A stretch of DNA of 64,000 nt from Streptomyces sp. SID13031 (GTDB taxonomy: Bacteria; Actinomycetota; Actinomycetes; Propionibacteriales; Kribbellaceae), in assembly GCF_010548305.1 (NCBI RefSeq), contig NZ_JAAGLV010000001.1, positions 682,001 to 746,000 of the forward strand. Direction: 5' to 3'. The translations under genes and the position numbers were made by a program. Each line of letters starts with the position of its first letter. Within the stretch, counting starts at the first letter, position 1. Shown piece by piece: positions 7,999 to 17,859 of this stretch. The notes beneath the pieces were generated by a model, which did no database searches, was not told the DNA's origin, and was given only the letters and a program-made list of their open reading frames with translations.

Positions 7999-9996
7999 TC
8001 ACTGGTTGAGGAGGTCGGCGGCGAGGAGTTGTTGCCAGATCTCGGACTGGTCGACGACGGTGACGCCGAACTTCTCGGCCTTGGTGAGTTTCGCGGCGCC
8101 GACGTCGGCGCCGGTGATGAGCAGATCGGTGGTCGCGGAGACCGACGAGGCGATGGTCGCGCCTGCGCGCTCGCAGAGTCGCTGGAAGGCCGGGCGGGCG
8201 ACCTTCTCGCCGGAACGCGGGTCGCTGATCGCGCCGGTGACCACCACCGTCTTGCCCGCCAGAGGTGCGCCGGCCACGACGACCGGCGGGAGGTCTTCCT
8301 CGCGCACGTCGAGCGACACTCCGGCCGCACGGAGCCGCTCGAGCTCGGGCCGCAATCGGGTGAGGTGCTCGATCAGCGAGGTGGCGACCTTCAACCCGAT
8401 GTCCTCCACCGCAACGAGGGCGTCGACGCCTGCGTCGGCGACCTCTTCCAGTGAGCCGAAGCCCGCTCGGCACATCCTGGTCGCGGTGCCCTCGGACGCC
8501 ATCGGGATCGCGAGGCCGATCAGCGCCCGGCGGAGGCCGACCTGACGACTCGCTTCGATCGAGTCGATCATGCGGGTCGCCGAGACCTCGCCGACGCGGT
8601 CGAACTCGAGCAGCCGGTCCTTGGTCAACCGGTAGAAGTCCGAGGGGTGCTCCAGGATGCCCGCTTCGGCCAGCCGCTCGATCCAGACTCCGCCGATCGC
8701 GTCGATGTCGGCCGCGGCACGCGATGCCCAGTGGATCAGCCGCCGTACGGTCTGGGCCGGGCAGGCGACGTTGGTACAGAACAGTTCGCGGCTGTTGCCC
8801 TGCTCGGTCAGTGCCTGCTCGCATGACGGGCATACGCTCGGCGGCACGATGTCGCGCTCCGCGCCGGTGCGCTTGGAGGCGTCGAGCACTCCGGCGACGA
8901 ATGGGATGACGTCGCCTGCGCGGCGTACCAGGACTGTGTCGCCGATCTTGATGCCGCGGGCGCGGATCACTTCCTGGTTGGCCAGCGTCGCGCGGGTGAC
9001 CGTCGTACCGCCGACGAAGACGGGCTCCAGCCAGGCGACCGGCGCGATCTTGCCGGTTTTGCCGACGTCCCAGACCACGTCGGCGAGCACGGTCGTCTTC
9101 TCCTCCGCGGCGAACTTGAACGCCAGCGCGCCACGCGGCGAGCTCGACCTGGTACCAGCGGCGGCGAAGGCGTCGCGATCTGCCAGCCGTAGTACGGCGC
9201 CGTCCAGGTCGTAGTCGAGGTCGTTGCGCTGCTGCTCGATCGTGGTGATCACCGCCTGCGCCGCGACCGCGTCGTCGCAGTGCCGCATGTCGGCGACGGT
9301 GAACCCGAGCGTCTGCAGCGCGCGGTCCAGATCGGCGTCGGTGTTGTCGGGATCGCTGAGCAGGTCGAAGGCGAGGAACTGCAGTCGCCGCTCGGCGACC
9401 GTGGCCGGGTCCTTGGCGCGCAGGGTGCCGGCAGCGGCGTTCCTCGGGTTGATCAGAGGCTTGTCCTGGTGGGCCGCGTTGTAGGCGGTGAAGGTCGAGC
9501 GCAACATGACCGCCTCACCGCGGACCTCGATGCGGCCCAGTACGTCGAGCCGCGCCGGTACTCCGTCAGCGAGCGCCCGCACCAACGGCGTCACGTCGTC
9601 GCCGGTCGTCCCATCGCCGCGGGTGATCGCCCGGGCCAATTGCCCGTTCTCGTAGACCAAGGCCAACGACAGGCCGTCCAGCTTCGGCATGACCACCACC
9701 GACTGGCCGGGAAAGCGGCCGAAGAAGGCCTCCACCTGCTCCGGGCGAGTCGCCTTCTCCAGCGACAGCATCGGCCGCGAGTGCCGGATCGGCGCATGCA
9801 GCACCGCGGGCGCCCCCACCTGCTCCAGCGGGTTCGGGTCGGGCGCCAGCTCAGGATTGGCGCCGATCAGCGCCCGCAACTCGTCCTCGACCGCGTCGTA
9901 CTCCGCATCGGCAACTGTCGGCGAACCCCGGTAATAGGCGTCGCGAAGTACCACGATCTGATCGGCAAGTTCCTGAATCCGCTCCCCAATGTCCAC
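7999..9996 (-). CDS. ligA: NAD+-dependent DNA ligase LigA (divergent paralogue)
   Basis: A 665-residue LigA seals nicks using NAD+. It has the usual order: Ia domain, adenylation domain with KLDG (nucleotidyl Lys ~105) and RGDGTTGDDVT, OB fold, zinc finger (CPSC then C-x4-C: CTNVAC), HhH domain, and C-terminal BRCT (LAGKTVVVTGAISDPRSG). GTG 9996 is chosen because the 36 extra upstream residues read like non-coding and the family begins here; its ribosome site is poor. The HhH region departs from the usual consensus (IGGVWIERLAEAG; LAIPMASEGTATR), and no gat or mnmA genes are nearby, so it is probably the secondary LigA found in many actinomycetes. That is inference; a search for a second copy would settle it. 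Confidence 0.93.
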   Translation of the reverse strand: MDIGERIQELADQIVVLRDAYYRGSPTVADAEYDAVEDELRALIGANPELAPDPNPLEQVGAPAVLHAPIRHSRPMLSLEKATRPEQVEAFFGRFPGQSVVVMPKLDGLSLALVYENGQLARAITRGDGTTGDDVTPLVRALADGVPARLDVLGRIEVRGEAVMLRSTFTAYNAAHQDKPLINPRNAAAGTLRAKDPATVAERRLQFLAFDLLSDPDNTDADLDRALQTLGFTVADMRHCDDAVAAQAVITTIEQQRNDLDYDLDGAVLRLADRDAFAAAGTRSSSPRGALAFKFAAEEKTTVLADVVWDVGKTGKIAPVAWLEPVFVGGTTVTRATLANQEVIRARGIKIGDTVLVRRAGDVIPFVAGVLDASKRTGAERDIVPPSVCPSCEQALTEQGNSRELFCTNVACPAQTVRRLIHWASRAAADIDAIGGVWIERLAEAGILEHPSDFYRLTKDRLLEFDRVGEVSATRMIDSIEASRQVGLRRALIGLAIPMASEGTATRMCRAGFGSLEEVADAGVDALVAVEDIGLKVATSLIEHLTRLRPELERLRAAGVSLDVREEDLPPVVVAGAPLAGKTVVVTGAISDPRSGEKVARPAFQRLCERAGATIASSVSATTDLLITGADVGAAKLTKAEKFGVTVVDQSEIWQQLLAADLLNQ

Positions 9997-10102
9997 GGCC
10001 CAAGACACTACCGGCGCACTCCGACAACCGGTGGGAATGGCCCATGGGCGTGGGGGCGGAATGGACCAGTGATGGCGGCATTTCGCGCCGTACCGTCGAG
10101 AC

Positions 10103-10711
10103 ATGATCCTTTTGCAAGACCTCTTGGTTCCTGAGACCGCCGCCTCATCGGCGGCCTTGGAGGTGGCCGCCGCTTACCAGTCCGCCGCTTTGCAGAGCCA
10201 CTCGCGCCGGGTTTACGTGTGGGCGGCGGCCTACGCCGAGCAGCAGGGCATCCGGTACGACGCCGAGCTGCTGTTCGTGGCGGCGATGTTCCACGACATC
10301 AGCCTGGTGCCTGAGTTCGACAGTCATACCGTCTCCTTCGAGGAGGCCGGCGGCCATGTCGCCCGGGTGTTCGCCGCCGGCGCCGGCTGGCCGAGCGAGC
10401 GCCGCGAGCGCCTCGGCGAAGTCATCGTCCGGCACATGTGGCCCGACGTGGACGCGGCCGATGATCCCGAAGGTCACCTGATCTCGCGAGCGGCCGGGCT
10501 GGATATCGCAGGCAGGAACCTCGACGACTTCACTCCTGCCTTCCGGGCCGAAGTACTCCGGCAGTTCCCCCGGCTCGGACTCACCGACGAGTTCCTCGCC
10601 TGCTTCCAGGCGCAAGCCGAACGGAAGACGGGCAGCTCCGCCGCTCGCGCCGTCCAGTCCGGCCTCAGTGCCAGGATGGCCGCCAACGGCCTCGACACCG
10701 ACGAAATCTAG
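10103..10711 (+). CDS. HD-domain protein (putative phosphohydrolase or hydratase)
   Basis: This 202-residue protein has the HD metal-site pattern: HSRRVYVWAAAYA supplies the first His, and AAMFHDISL the His-Asp pair; RHMW and a later Asp in GLDIAG are plausible remaining ligands. The helical layout resembles the small HD proteins annotated as cyanamide-hydratase-like or HD phosphohydrolases. It begins at ATG 10103, divergent from ligA with 106 bases between. No membrane segment or signal. The substrate cannot be inferred; it seems a free-standing gene upstream of, but probably not in operon with, the DUF11 protein. Confidence 0.85.
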   Translation: MILLQDLLVPETAASSAALEVAAAYQSAALQSHSRRVYVWAAAYAEQQGIRYDAELLFVAAMFHDISLVPEFDSHTVSFEEAGGHVARVFAAGAGWPSERRERLGEVIVRHMWPDVDAADDPEGHLISRAAGLDIAGRNLDDFTPAFRAEVLRQFPRLGLTDEFLACFQAQAERKTGSSAARAVQSGLSARMAANGLDTDEI

Positions 10712-10838
10712 CGACTGCGCCCGACCGTCGCCGGATTGTTGCCCCCGACACCTATCGCCGCTGGTAGTTGAATGACTACTGAGTGTGGTATGTAGGTGAA
10801 GGCTCTCGCCACAGGTGCGACTGAACGGGGACATTCAG

Positions 10839-13800
10839 ATGGCTGGTCGGCTGCGTCTGCTGCTTGCTGTGCTGTTGGTGGCCGGCTCGGGATTGGTGCC
10901 ACCGGCAACGGCTGCGGCGGAGACGATCCGGACCTTCGGCAAGGTGTTCGGCGCGCAGGTGAACGGCGCGATCCGGATCACCGGCAACTCGCTGGAGACC
11001 TGTGACACCACGGTCACCACCTGCAGGGCGGCCTTGGCGGGCAGCAGTGCGAACGCGTCGAACAACGAGTGGGCGATGCGACTGCTCGACGCCGACTCGG
11101 ACTCCTCGACGAAGTCCTCGTCGGCGGCCACGGTGAGCCTCCCCGACGGCGCGAAGGTTCTGTTCGCGGGCCTGTTCTGGGGCGCCACCCGGGCCGCCGG
11201 CACCGGCGGTACGGCGAGCAGCGGCGACGGTAAGTCGATCAAGCTCCGGGTCCCCGGCCAGACGGCGTACCAGGCGATGGCCGCGGGGCGCACGGACTAT
11301 CTGAGCGCCACCACCCAGGACTACTCGTCGTACCTCGATATCACCTCGGTCGTGCAGACCGCTGGAAACGGTGAGTACTGGGGTGCGGACGCAGCGGCCG
11401 GCACAGGTGCCGATCGGTACGCCGGTTGGAGTCTGGTGATCGCCTACGAGCACCCGAACGAGCCGCTGCGCGACCTGACCGTGTTCAACGGCTATGCGCG
11501 GGTGACCACGGGCGACGTGATCAAGACCAGCATCTCGGGTTTCCTTGCGCCGCCGAGCGGCCCGGTGAACGCGCGCTTCGGCAGCGTCACGTACGAGGGT
11601 GACGCGGGCATCAGCGGCGACTACTTCGCGGTGAACGGCACCCGGCTCGCGGACGCGCAGAGTCCGTCGGCGAACTTCTTCGGGAGCCGGGTGACCGACG
11701 CGGGTGCGAACCTCACGAACCGGACGCCGGCGAGTCTGAACAACCTGGGCCTGGACGCGAAGGTCGTGGACGCGGCCGGCATCCTGCCGAACAGTTCGAC
11801 CAGTGCCGAGCTCACCTTCGCCAGTACCGGTGACTTCTACTACCCGGCGGCGCTGACCACCCAGATCGACCTCTACGCGCCGGCGGTCCACGGCACCAAG
11901 ACGGTCCGCAACCTGTCCGGCAACGACCCGGCGAAGATCGGCGACACGCTCGAGTACACGCTGAGCTACGGCAACACCGGTGACGATGACGCACTCCGGT
12001 CCGCGGTGCGTGACGCGCTGCCGCCGAACACCACCTTCGTGCCCGGCTCGCTCGGCGTGGTCTCCGGCGCGGGGACGGGAGACAAGACCGACCAGGCGGG
12101 TGACGACCAGGCGGAGTACGACGCTGCCTCGCGCTCGGTGCGGTTCCGGGTCGGCATGGGTGCGAACGCCACCACCGGTGGACGGCTCGGGACCAACGAC
12201 AGCACGACGGTCCGCTTCCGCGTCACGCTCGACGACGCCTCGGCCGGGACGACGGTGGTGAACACCGGTTACCTGGACTACACGGCCGAGACGCTCGACA
12301 AGCCCTACAGCTACCGTTCCGACGAGGTCCGTACGCCGGTCGCGGAGTCGGCCGACATCGTGCTGACCAAGACCGGTACGCCGGATCCGGCCCCGGCCGG
12401 GGGCGAACTCACGTACACGATCGTTGCCCACAACAACGGTCCGAGTACGGCGCGGGAGGTCGCCGTCACCGACACGCTGCCCGACGGTGTCGAGCTCGTA
12501 TCAGCCAAGCCGACCCAGGGTTCTTGTACTGGCAAGGTCGACTGCGCGCTGGGTGATGTGGCCCCCGGTGGCGAGGCGAGCATCACGGTGATCGTCCGTG
12601 TCCCGGCAGCCACCACTGCGACCGGCCTGACCAACGTCGCCACGGCAACGAGTTCCACCTCCGACCCGAACCAGAGCAACAACAACGCCTCGGTGACCAC
12701 GCCGGTGACGCGGTCCGCGGACCTCTCCGTCGACAAGGCGGTCACGCCGGACGACCCGGCGCCCGGCGAGGTGGTGAAGTACACGCTGACGATCCGGAAC
12801 AACGGGCCGTCGGATGCCGAGCAGGTCCGGATCGCAGACTCGCTCCCAGCCGGTCTGACCCTGGTCAAGGTCGAGGCGCCGGCTCCTGCGACTTGTACGG
12901 CGGCCGGCCAGGACATCACCTGTACGACCGACCGATTGGCCGGGAAGTCGGCGCTGGTCGTCACGATCACCGCCGCGCTCGACTCGGCGTACCAGGGTGA
13001 TCCGCTGGTCAACAAGGCCGGCGTCAGCAGTACGACGCCGGATCCGGACCTGTCGAACAACACGGATACGGCGACCGTGACGCCAGGGAAGCCGAAGGCA
13101 GACCTGGTCGTCGCCAAGCAGACGATCACGACGCCGGTCGTTGCGGGCAGGCCGGTGACCTACCAGATCACCGTGCGGAACGACGGCCCGTCGGACGCCC
13201 AGGCAGTCCAGGTGGCCGACAACCTGTCGGCTGACCTGACCGGAGCCAGCGCGGACACGACCGCCGGTACTTGCACGGTGTCGTCCGGCCAGGTGCGGTG
13301 TGCGATCGGTGACCTCGGCTCCGGCTCGACCGCCACGGTGACGGTGACTGCGACCGTCGCTGCGACGGCGACCGGCTCGTTGGTGAACACGGCCAGGGCG
13401 AGCAGCACGACGCCGGATCCGGAGACCTCGAACAACACTGGCAAGACGGCCGACGACCTCACCACGAGCGCCGACCTGGTCATCACGAAGACCGCTCAGC
13501 CGGTCCCGGTCCAGGCCGGGCGACCGGTCACGTACACGCTGAAGATCACGAACAACGGGCCGTCCGCGGCCAAGACCGTGAAGGTGACCGACCCGGTGCC
13601 GGCGCCGCTGCAGTATGTCTCGGCGACCACGTCCCAGGGCGATTGCAGTCAGGCTGACGGCACGGTGACCTGCGCAGTCGGCACGGTGGCTCCGGGCGAT
13701 ACCGTCACGGTGACCGTGGTGGCGAACGTTCCTTCCGGTACGCCGCCGAACCAGCTAGACAACACCGCGAAGGTCTCGTCGCCGACCCCGGATCCCGTAC

Positions 13801-16658
13801 CGGACAACAACTCCGCGACGTACACGCTGCTGACCGGCGCGCAGGCGAACATCACCCTGGTCAAGACGACGAGCCCCGATCCGGTGGCCGCGGGGACGGC
13901 GATCACGTTCAAGCTCACGGTCGGGAACGCGGGTCCGTCCGACGCCCAAGGTGTCACTGTGGAGGACGTGGTACCAGGCGCGGTGACCGACGTGACCGCC
14001 TCGGCGACCGGCGGGGCCACCTGCACGGTTGCCGACGGGCGAGTTCGTTGCTCGCTCGGCACACTGGCCTCAGGTGACAGCTTCGTGGTCACTGTCAATG
14101 GAACGGTTGCCCCAGGCGCCGAACCCGGTGAGCTGGTGAACACCGCAACCGCCGGATCGCGCACGCCGGAGGATCCGACCGAGTCCGACAACACCTCGAC
14201 CAGTACGACGACAGTCGTTGCCAAGGCTGATCTGTCGATCACCAAGACCGCTCCGGCGACGGTTGTCGCTGGCAACCAGTTGAGCTACCAGTTGACTGTT
14301 CACAACGCGGGACCGTCCGATGCCGTCGCGGCCGTGGTCACCGACACGCTGCCGGCGGGTACGAAGTACGTCCGCGGCTCCAGCCCGGCCGGTGACTGCC
14401 TGCAGGATCCGGCCGTCGCCGAGCCGGTGGTGAGCTGCCCCGCCGGGCGATTGGCGCCTGGTGGTGAGACGGTCGTGACGATCGTGGTGACGGTTGCGTC
14501 CGACGTGCCGGCCGGGAAGTTGACGAACAGCGCGACGGCGAGCTCACAGACTCCGGATCCGAACGACCAGAACAACACCGGCACGGCCGAGACCACGGTG
14601 AGCGCCTCGGCCGATCTGTCGATCGCGAAGTCGGTCGAGCCGTCGCCGCTGGTCGCGGGCGGCGAAGGTGTCTATTCGCTGAAGGTGCACAACGCGGGCC
14701 CGTCGACCGCGCAGGCGGTCACTGTCACGGACGAGGTGCCGGCCGGCCTGACGTTGCTCACGGCAACTAGCGCTGATGGTGCTTGCACGGTGACCGGCGC
14801 AGCCGTCAGCTGCGTGCTTGGCGCGCTGGCGCCGGGTTCCGACGCCGTCGTCGTACTGCGGGTCAAGGTCGCTTCGGCGCAGACCGGTGCGATCACCAAC
14901 TCCGGCAGCATTTCTGCTCAGACGCCCGATCCGGACCCGGCGAACAACACCGGCACGGTCACCACGAACGTCGTACAGTCCGCCGACCTCGAGGTGATCA
15001 AGACCAGCGACGAGAAGTCGGCGACCGCGGGCGGGGGAGTGACCTATCGCGTCTCGGTGGTCAACCACGGCCCGTCGGATGCCACCTCCGTCGAGGTCGC
15101 GGACACCTTGCCGGCCGGGCTGACGCCGATCAGTGTCGAGACAGGCCTGGGTTCGTGTACGACAACGGGGCAGGCCATCCGCTGTGCGCTCGGGACTCTC
15201 GCCGCGGGCGGTACGGCGACCGTGGTTGTCACGGCGGCGCTGGACTCCGGGTACAGCGGGACCAGCGTGACCAACACCGCCACCGCGACCTCGCCGGTGC
15301 CGGACCCCGACGTCGACAACAACAGCTCGACCATCACCATCCCCGTCGGCACCAGCGCGGACGTCGCCGTCACCAAGCAGGCAGAGCCGGCCGGCGTCAC
15401 TCCGGGCAGCACCTTCGACTACACGATCGTGGTGACGAACGCGGGTCCGTCGGTCGCGCGTTCGGTGGTCGTGGCCGACACGATGCCGGCCGGTGTGAGC
15501 GTGGTGTCCGCGGGCAAGCCCTGCCAGGTCGACGGCGCCGCTGTCCGGTGCGAGCTTGGCGACGTACCAGTCGGGCAGTTGATCCTGTCGATCCGGGTCC
15601 GGTTGGCTCCGGGGTACGACGGGGCGACGCTGACCAACACCGCCACGGCGACCTCGCCGACACCCGATCCTGACAAGGACAACAACACCGGCAAGATCGT
15701 GTCGCCGGTGACGGCCTTGGCCGATCTGGCCATCACCAAGACGATGAGCCCGGCCGATCCGGTGTCCGGTCAGCCGGTGAAGTTCACCCTGACCGTGCAG
15801 AACAAGGGGCCGTCGGATGCCCGGACGGTGGTCGTCACCGATGAGCTGCCTCGCGGTCTGACGAAGGTCTCCGCCAAGGGCGCCGACGGCGTGACCTGCA
15901 CGGTGCTGCCGCCGACGCGCACCGGAGCATCCGACGCGCCCGAGGCCGGCACTGTGCAATGCAGTACGGCGTTGCTCGCGGAAGGCGCGACGATCACGGT
16001 CATCGTCACGGCTACTGTCGTCCCTGGATTCACCGGCGCGCTGGAGAACGTCGCGCGGGTCGGTGCGGCGACCTCGGACCCGGTGATCGGCAACAACGAG
16101 GCGAAGGCGGGCGGCCGGACCAGCCAGTCGGCCAACCTCAGCGTGCTCAAGACTGCGTCGAGCGCGAGCGTGGTGGCCGGGCAGAACCTCGGCTACACGA
16201 TCGCCGTGCACAACGCCGGACCTTCGGCCTCGCTCGGCGTGACGGTGACCGATGAGCTGGCCGCCGGACTGCGACTGCGGAGTACGCCGGGCAATTGCGC
16301 GACCCACGGACAACGGGTCAGCTGCGCCATCGCCCGGATCAACCCCGGCGAGACCACCCGGATCGTGCTCGAGGTTGCGATCGAAGCGGCGTACGGGAAG
16401 AAGTCAGTCACGAACACGGCGACCGCGACGTCGAAGACCCCGGACGCGGATCCGGGTGACAACACCAGCTCGGTCACCGTCAAGGTAACGAAGCCCGGAA
16501 TGCCCACGCCGACGCCGAGTCCCCAGCCGCCGGGCAGCGACCTCGGCGACACCGGTGGCCCAGTGGGACTGACCATGGTCCTCATGGCCCTGGCCCTGGT
16601 GCTCGCAGGCGGCGTACTGCTGGTGGTCACCCGCCGAGCCGGACGCCGCAGCCACTGA
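10839..16658 (+). CDS. Giant DUF11-repeat surface protein with C-terminal anchor
   Basis: A 1,939-residue secreted protein. ATG 10839 follows GGGGA and gives a clean signal peptide (LRLLLAVLLVAGSG, cleaved near ATAAAE). Residues ~30-350 form a unique domain (ETIRTFGKVFGAQVNG to FYYPAALTTQ), followed by one divergent DUF11-like domain (GDTLEYTLSYGNTG) and eleven clear DUF11 repeats. Each repeat has the pattern SADL-x-x-x-K, YT-x-x-x-x-NNGPS, DTLPAG, CTVxxxxVxCxLG and TPDPDxxNN. The end has a Pro/Thr linker, LGDTGG, a hydrophobic helix (VLMALALVLAGGVLLVV) and RRAGRRSH, the layout of a sortase substrate or membrane anchor. It probably projects from the cell wall as a stalk or adhesin. Paired Cys in each repeat may form disulfides. 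Confidence 0.9.
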   Translation: MAGRLRLLLAVLLVAGSGLVPPATAAAETIRTFGKVFGAQVNGAIRITGNSLETCDTTVTTCRAALAGSSANASNNEWAMRLLDADSDSSTKSSSAATVSLPDGAKVLFAGLFWGATRAAGTGGTASSGDGKSIKLRVPGQTAYQAMAAGRTDYLSATTQDYSSYLDITSVVQTAGNGEYWGADAAAGTGADRYAGWSLVIAYEHPNEPLRDLTVFNGYARVTTGDVIKTSISGFLAPPSGPVNARFGSVTYEGDAGISGDYFAVNGTRLADAQSPSANFFGSRVTDAGANLTNRTPASLNNLGLDAKVVDAAGILPNSSTSAELTFASTGDFYYPAALTTQIDLYAPAVHGTKTVRNLSGNDPAKIGDTLEYTLSYGNTGDDDALRSAVRDALPPNTTFVPGSLGVVSGAGTGDKTDQAGDDQAEYDAASRSVRFRVGMGANATTGGRLGTNDSTTVRFRVTLDDASAGTTVVNTGYLDYTAETLDKPYSYRSDEVRTPVAESADIVLTKTGTPDPAPAGGELTYTIVAHNNGPSTAREVAVTDTLPDGVELVSAKPTQGSCTGKVDCALGDVAPGGEASITVIVRVPAATTATGLTNVATATSSTSDPNQSNNNASVTTPVTRSADLSVDKAVTPDDPAPGEVVKYTLTIRNNGPSDAEQVRIADSLPAGLTLVKVEAPAPATCTAAGQDITCTTDRLAGKSALVVTITAALDSAYQGDPLVNKAGVSSTTPDPDLSNNTDTATVTPGKPKADLVVAKQTITTPVVAGRPVTYQITVRNDGPSDAQAVQVADNLSADLTGASADTTAGTCTVSSGQVRCAIGDLGSGSTATVTVTATVAATATGSLVNTARASSTTPDPETSNNTGKTADDLTTSADLVITKTAQPVPVQAGRPVTYTLKITNNGPSAAKTVKVTDPVPAPLQYVSATTSQGDCSQADGTVTCAVGTVAPGDTVTVTVVANVPSGTPPNQLDNTAKVSSPTPDPVPDNNSATYTLLTGAQANITLVKTTSPDPVAAGTAITFKLTVGNAGPSDAQGVTVEDVVPGAVTDVTASATGGATCTVADGRVRCSLGTLASGDSFVVTVNGTVAPGAEPGELVNTATAGSRTPEDPTESDNTSTSTTTVVAKADLSITKTAPATVVAGNQLSYQLTVHNAGPSDAVAAVVTDTLPAGTKYVRGSSPAGDCLQDPAVAEPVVSCPAGRLAPGGETVVTIVVTVASDVPAGKLTNSATASSQTPDPNDQNNTGTAETTVSASADLSIAKSVEPSPLVAGGEGVYSLKVHNAGPSTAQAVTVTDEVPAGLTLLTATSADGACTVTGAAVSCVLGALAPGSDAVVVLRVKVASAQTGAITNSGSISAQTPDPDPANNTGTVTTNVVQSADLEVIKTSDEKSATAGGGVTYRVSVVNHGPSDATSVEVADTLPAGLTPISVETGLGSCTTTGQAIRCALGTLAAGGTATVVVTAALDSGYSGTSVTNTATATSPVPDPDVDNNSSTITIPVGTSADVAVTKQAEPAGVTPGSTFDYTIVVTNAGPSVARSVVVADTMPAGVSVVSAGKPCQVDGAAVRCELGDVPVGQLILSIRVRLAPGYDGATLTNTATATSPTPDPDKDNNTGKIVSPVTALADLAITKTMSPADPVSGQPVKFTLTVQNKGPSDARTVVVTDELPRGLTKVSAKGADGVTCTVLPPTRTGASDAPEAGTVQCSTALLAEGATITVIVTATVVPGFTGALENVARVGAATSDPVIGNNEAKAGGRTSQSANLSVLKTASSASVVAGQNLGYTIAVHNAGPSASLGVTVTDELAAGLRLRSTPGNCATHGQRVSCAIARINPGETTRIVLEVAIEAAYGKKSVTNTATATSKTPDADPGDNTSSVTVKVTKPGMPTPTPSPQPPGSDLGDTGGPVGLTMVLMALALVLAGGVLLVVTRRAGRRSH
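12343..16490 (+). repeat. Eleven tandem DUF11 coding repeats
   Basis: Eleven consecutive ~120-codon units in the giant surface protein, each starting at a (S/K/L)AD or SAN motif and ending in a P-D-P-x-x-x-N-N-type motif. Units are similar in protein and partly in DNA (recurrent AACAACACCGGCA and ACGCCGGATCCGGA), so slippage or recombination could change copy number. The fifth and tenth units are slightly different in length. Confidence 0.85.
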
Positions 16659-16700
16659 AGACGGCCTGGCGCCCACCAGCACACGGCTGACTGAGTTCAG

Positions 16701-17789
16701 TCACAGCGCCTGAGTTGCACCAGGTCTCGCCTCTAGCCCCAGCTCGAGGCGAGACCTGCTGTGGCCAGGGCTTAGGCCTGCCGACTCGTGAGGCTGGATC
16801 GGCTCGTTGCGGAACATTCGGCGGTAGGCGGTGGGGGAGACCCCGGCGTTTTCGCGTAGTTGCTGTCGCAGGTTGGTGCCGCTGCCCAGGCCGGTCCGAT
16901 CGGCGATCTGGTCGACTGTCAGTTCGGTGTCCTCCAGCAGTTGCCGGGCATAGTCGAGCCGCTGAAGGGCTAGCCAGTTGCCGGGACTCACGCCGGTCTC
17001 GGCGCGGAATCTGCGGGTGAAGGTACGCACGCTCATCCGGGCGTGCTCAGCCAGCTCGATGAGGCTGAGCGGCCGGCCGAGTTGCTCGGCGGCCCACGCG
17101 CGGGTGCCCGCTGTACCACCGTCTCGTACGGGTGGGATCGGCCGGCGGACGTATTGTGCTTGGCCGCCGTCGCGTCGCGGCGGTACGACGCAGGCGCGGG
17201 CCACGGAGTTCGCCACTGCGCTGCCGTGGTCGCGGCGGATGACATGGAGGCACAGGTCGATACCGGCGGCCACCCCGGCGGAGGTCAGTACGTCGCCGTC
17301 GTCGATGTAGAGCACGACGGGATCCACCTCTACGGCGGGGAACAGTTGCTGGAGTTGCTCTGCCTCGGCCCAGTGGGTCGCAGCGGGCCGGCCGTCGAGG
17401 AGGCCGGCGGCGGCTAGTACGAAGGCGCCCGTGCAGATGGCCAGCAAGCGAGTGCCTGGGCGGATCTGCTCGAGTGCGCGTAGTACGGACCGGTCGAGCT
17501 GGCCGTAGGAGTCGAGGATCTCCTGGAGCATGTGCGACGGCGGGATCACGACGGAGTCAGCAGTGGCGAGCACCGAAGCGTCGTACTGGACGTTGATGGT
17601 GTAGCCGTCGGAGGTCTGCACGGCTGAGCCGTCGACCGTGCACGTGACGACGTCGTAAAGCGGGTGCTCCGGATCCTCCGCTGCGAAGGCGCCGCCGAAG
17701 ATCCGCGCCGGGATGGCGAGCTCGAAGGGGACAACGCCAGGCAGCGCCAGGACGGCGACGCGATGCGGGCGGGCAAGTCGGACAGACAT
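16701..17789 (-). CDS. GlxA-family AraC-type transcriptional regulator
   Basis: This 362-residue protein joins an N-terminal DJ-1/PfpI-like sensing domain (VAVLALPGVVPFELAIPARI; LLAICTGAFVLAAAGLLDGR) to a C-terminal AraC double helix-turn-helix (SLIELAEHARMSVRTFTRRF, then LTVDQIADRTGLGSGTNLRQ, then GVSPTAYRRMFR). GlxA proteins sense small metabolites or stress signals and activate nearby genes. It starts at ATG 17789 and is divergent from a quinone oxidoreductase gene 70 bases away, the likely target. It converges on the DUF11 surface-protein gene, and its last ~15 codons lie in a strong hairpin that may act as the shared terminator. Confidence 0.92.
   Translation of the reverse strand: MSVRLARPHRVAVLALPGVVPFELAIPARIFGGAFAAEDPEHPLYDVVTCTVDGSAVQTSDGYTINVQYDASVLATADSVVIPPSHMLQEILDSYGQLDRSVLRALEQIRPGTRLLAICTGAFVLAAAGLLDGRPAATHWAEAEQLQQLFPAVEVDPVVLYIDDGDVLTSAGVAAGIDLCLHVIRRDHGSAVANSVARACVVPPRRDGGQAQYVRRPIPPVRDGGTAGTRAWAAEQLGRPLSLIELAEHARMSVRTFTRRFRAETGVSPGNWLALQRLDYARQLLEDTELTVDQIADRTGLGSGTNLRQQLRENAGVSPTAYRRMFRNEPIQPHESAGLSPGHSRSRLELGLEARPGATQAL
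16721..16758. terminator. Hairpin at the convergent DUF11/GlxA ends
   Basis: CAGGTCTCGCCTC (16721-16733) pairs perfectly with GAGGCGAGACCTG (16746-16758), 12-base loop that can itself pair AGC/GCT. It lies 63 bases after the DUF11 stop and inside the last codons of the GlxA gene. A shorter palindrome (TGACTGA/TCAGTCA, 16688-16703) precedes it. No U-run on either side. Confidence 0.6.
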
Positions 17790-17859
17790 GGCCCGATAGT
17801 TTCACATGATGTCCATCAGGCCAGTAGGCAAGCCTGGGACGCCGCGAAAGACTCGGGTC

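Noticed and set aside
14544..16313. Long minus-strand open frame (~590 codons) opposite the DUF11 protein
   Set aside because: It is the mirror of a high-GC repeat gene, is Arg/Gly/His-rich, has no ribosome site and no domain.
12343..16490. Regularly spaced repeats as a CRISPR array
   Set aside because: The units are ~370 bases and in-frame coding repeats of a surface protein, with no short identical repeats and no cas genes.
17806..17859. Upstream ATG pair as the start of the oxidoreductase
   Set aside because: The added 18 residues are not family-like and lie in the divergent promoter region.
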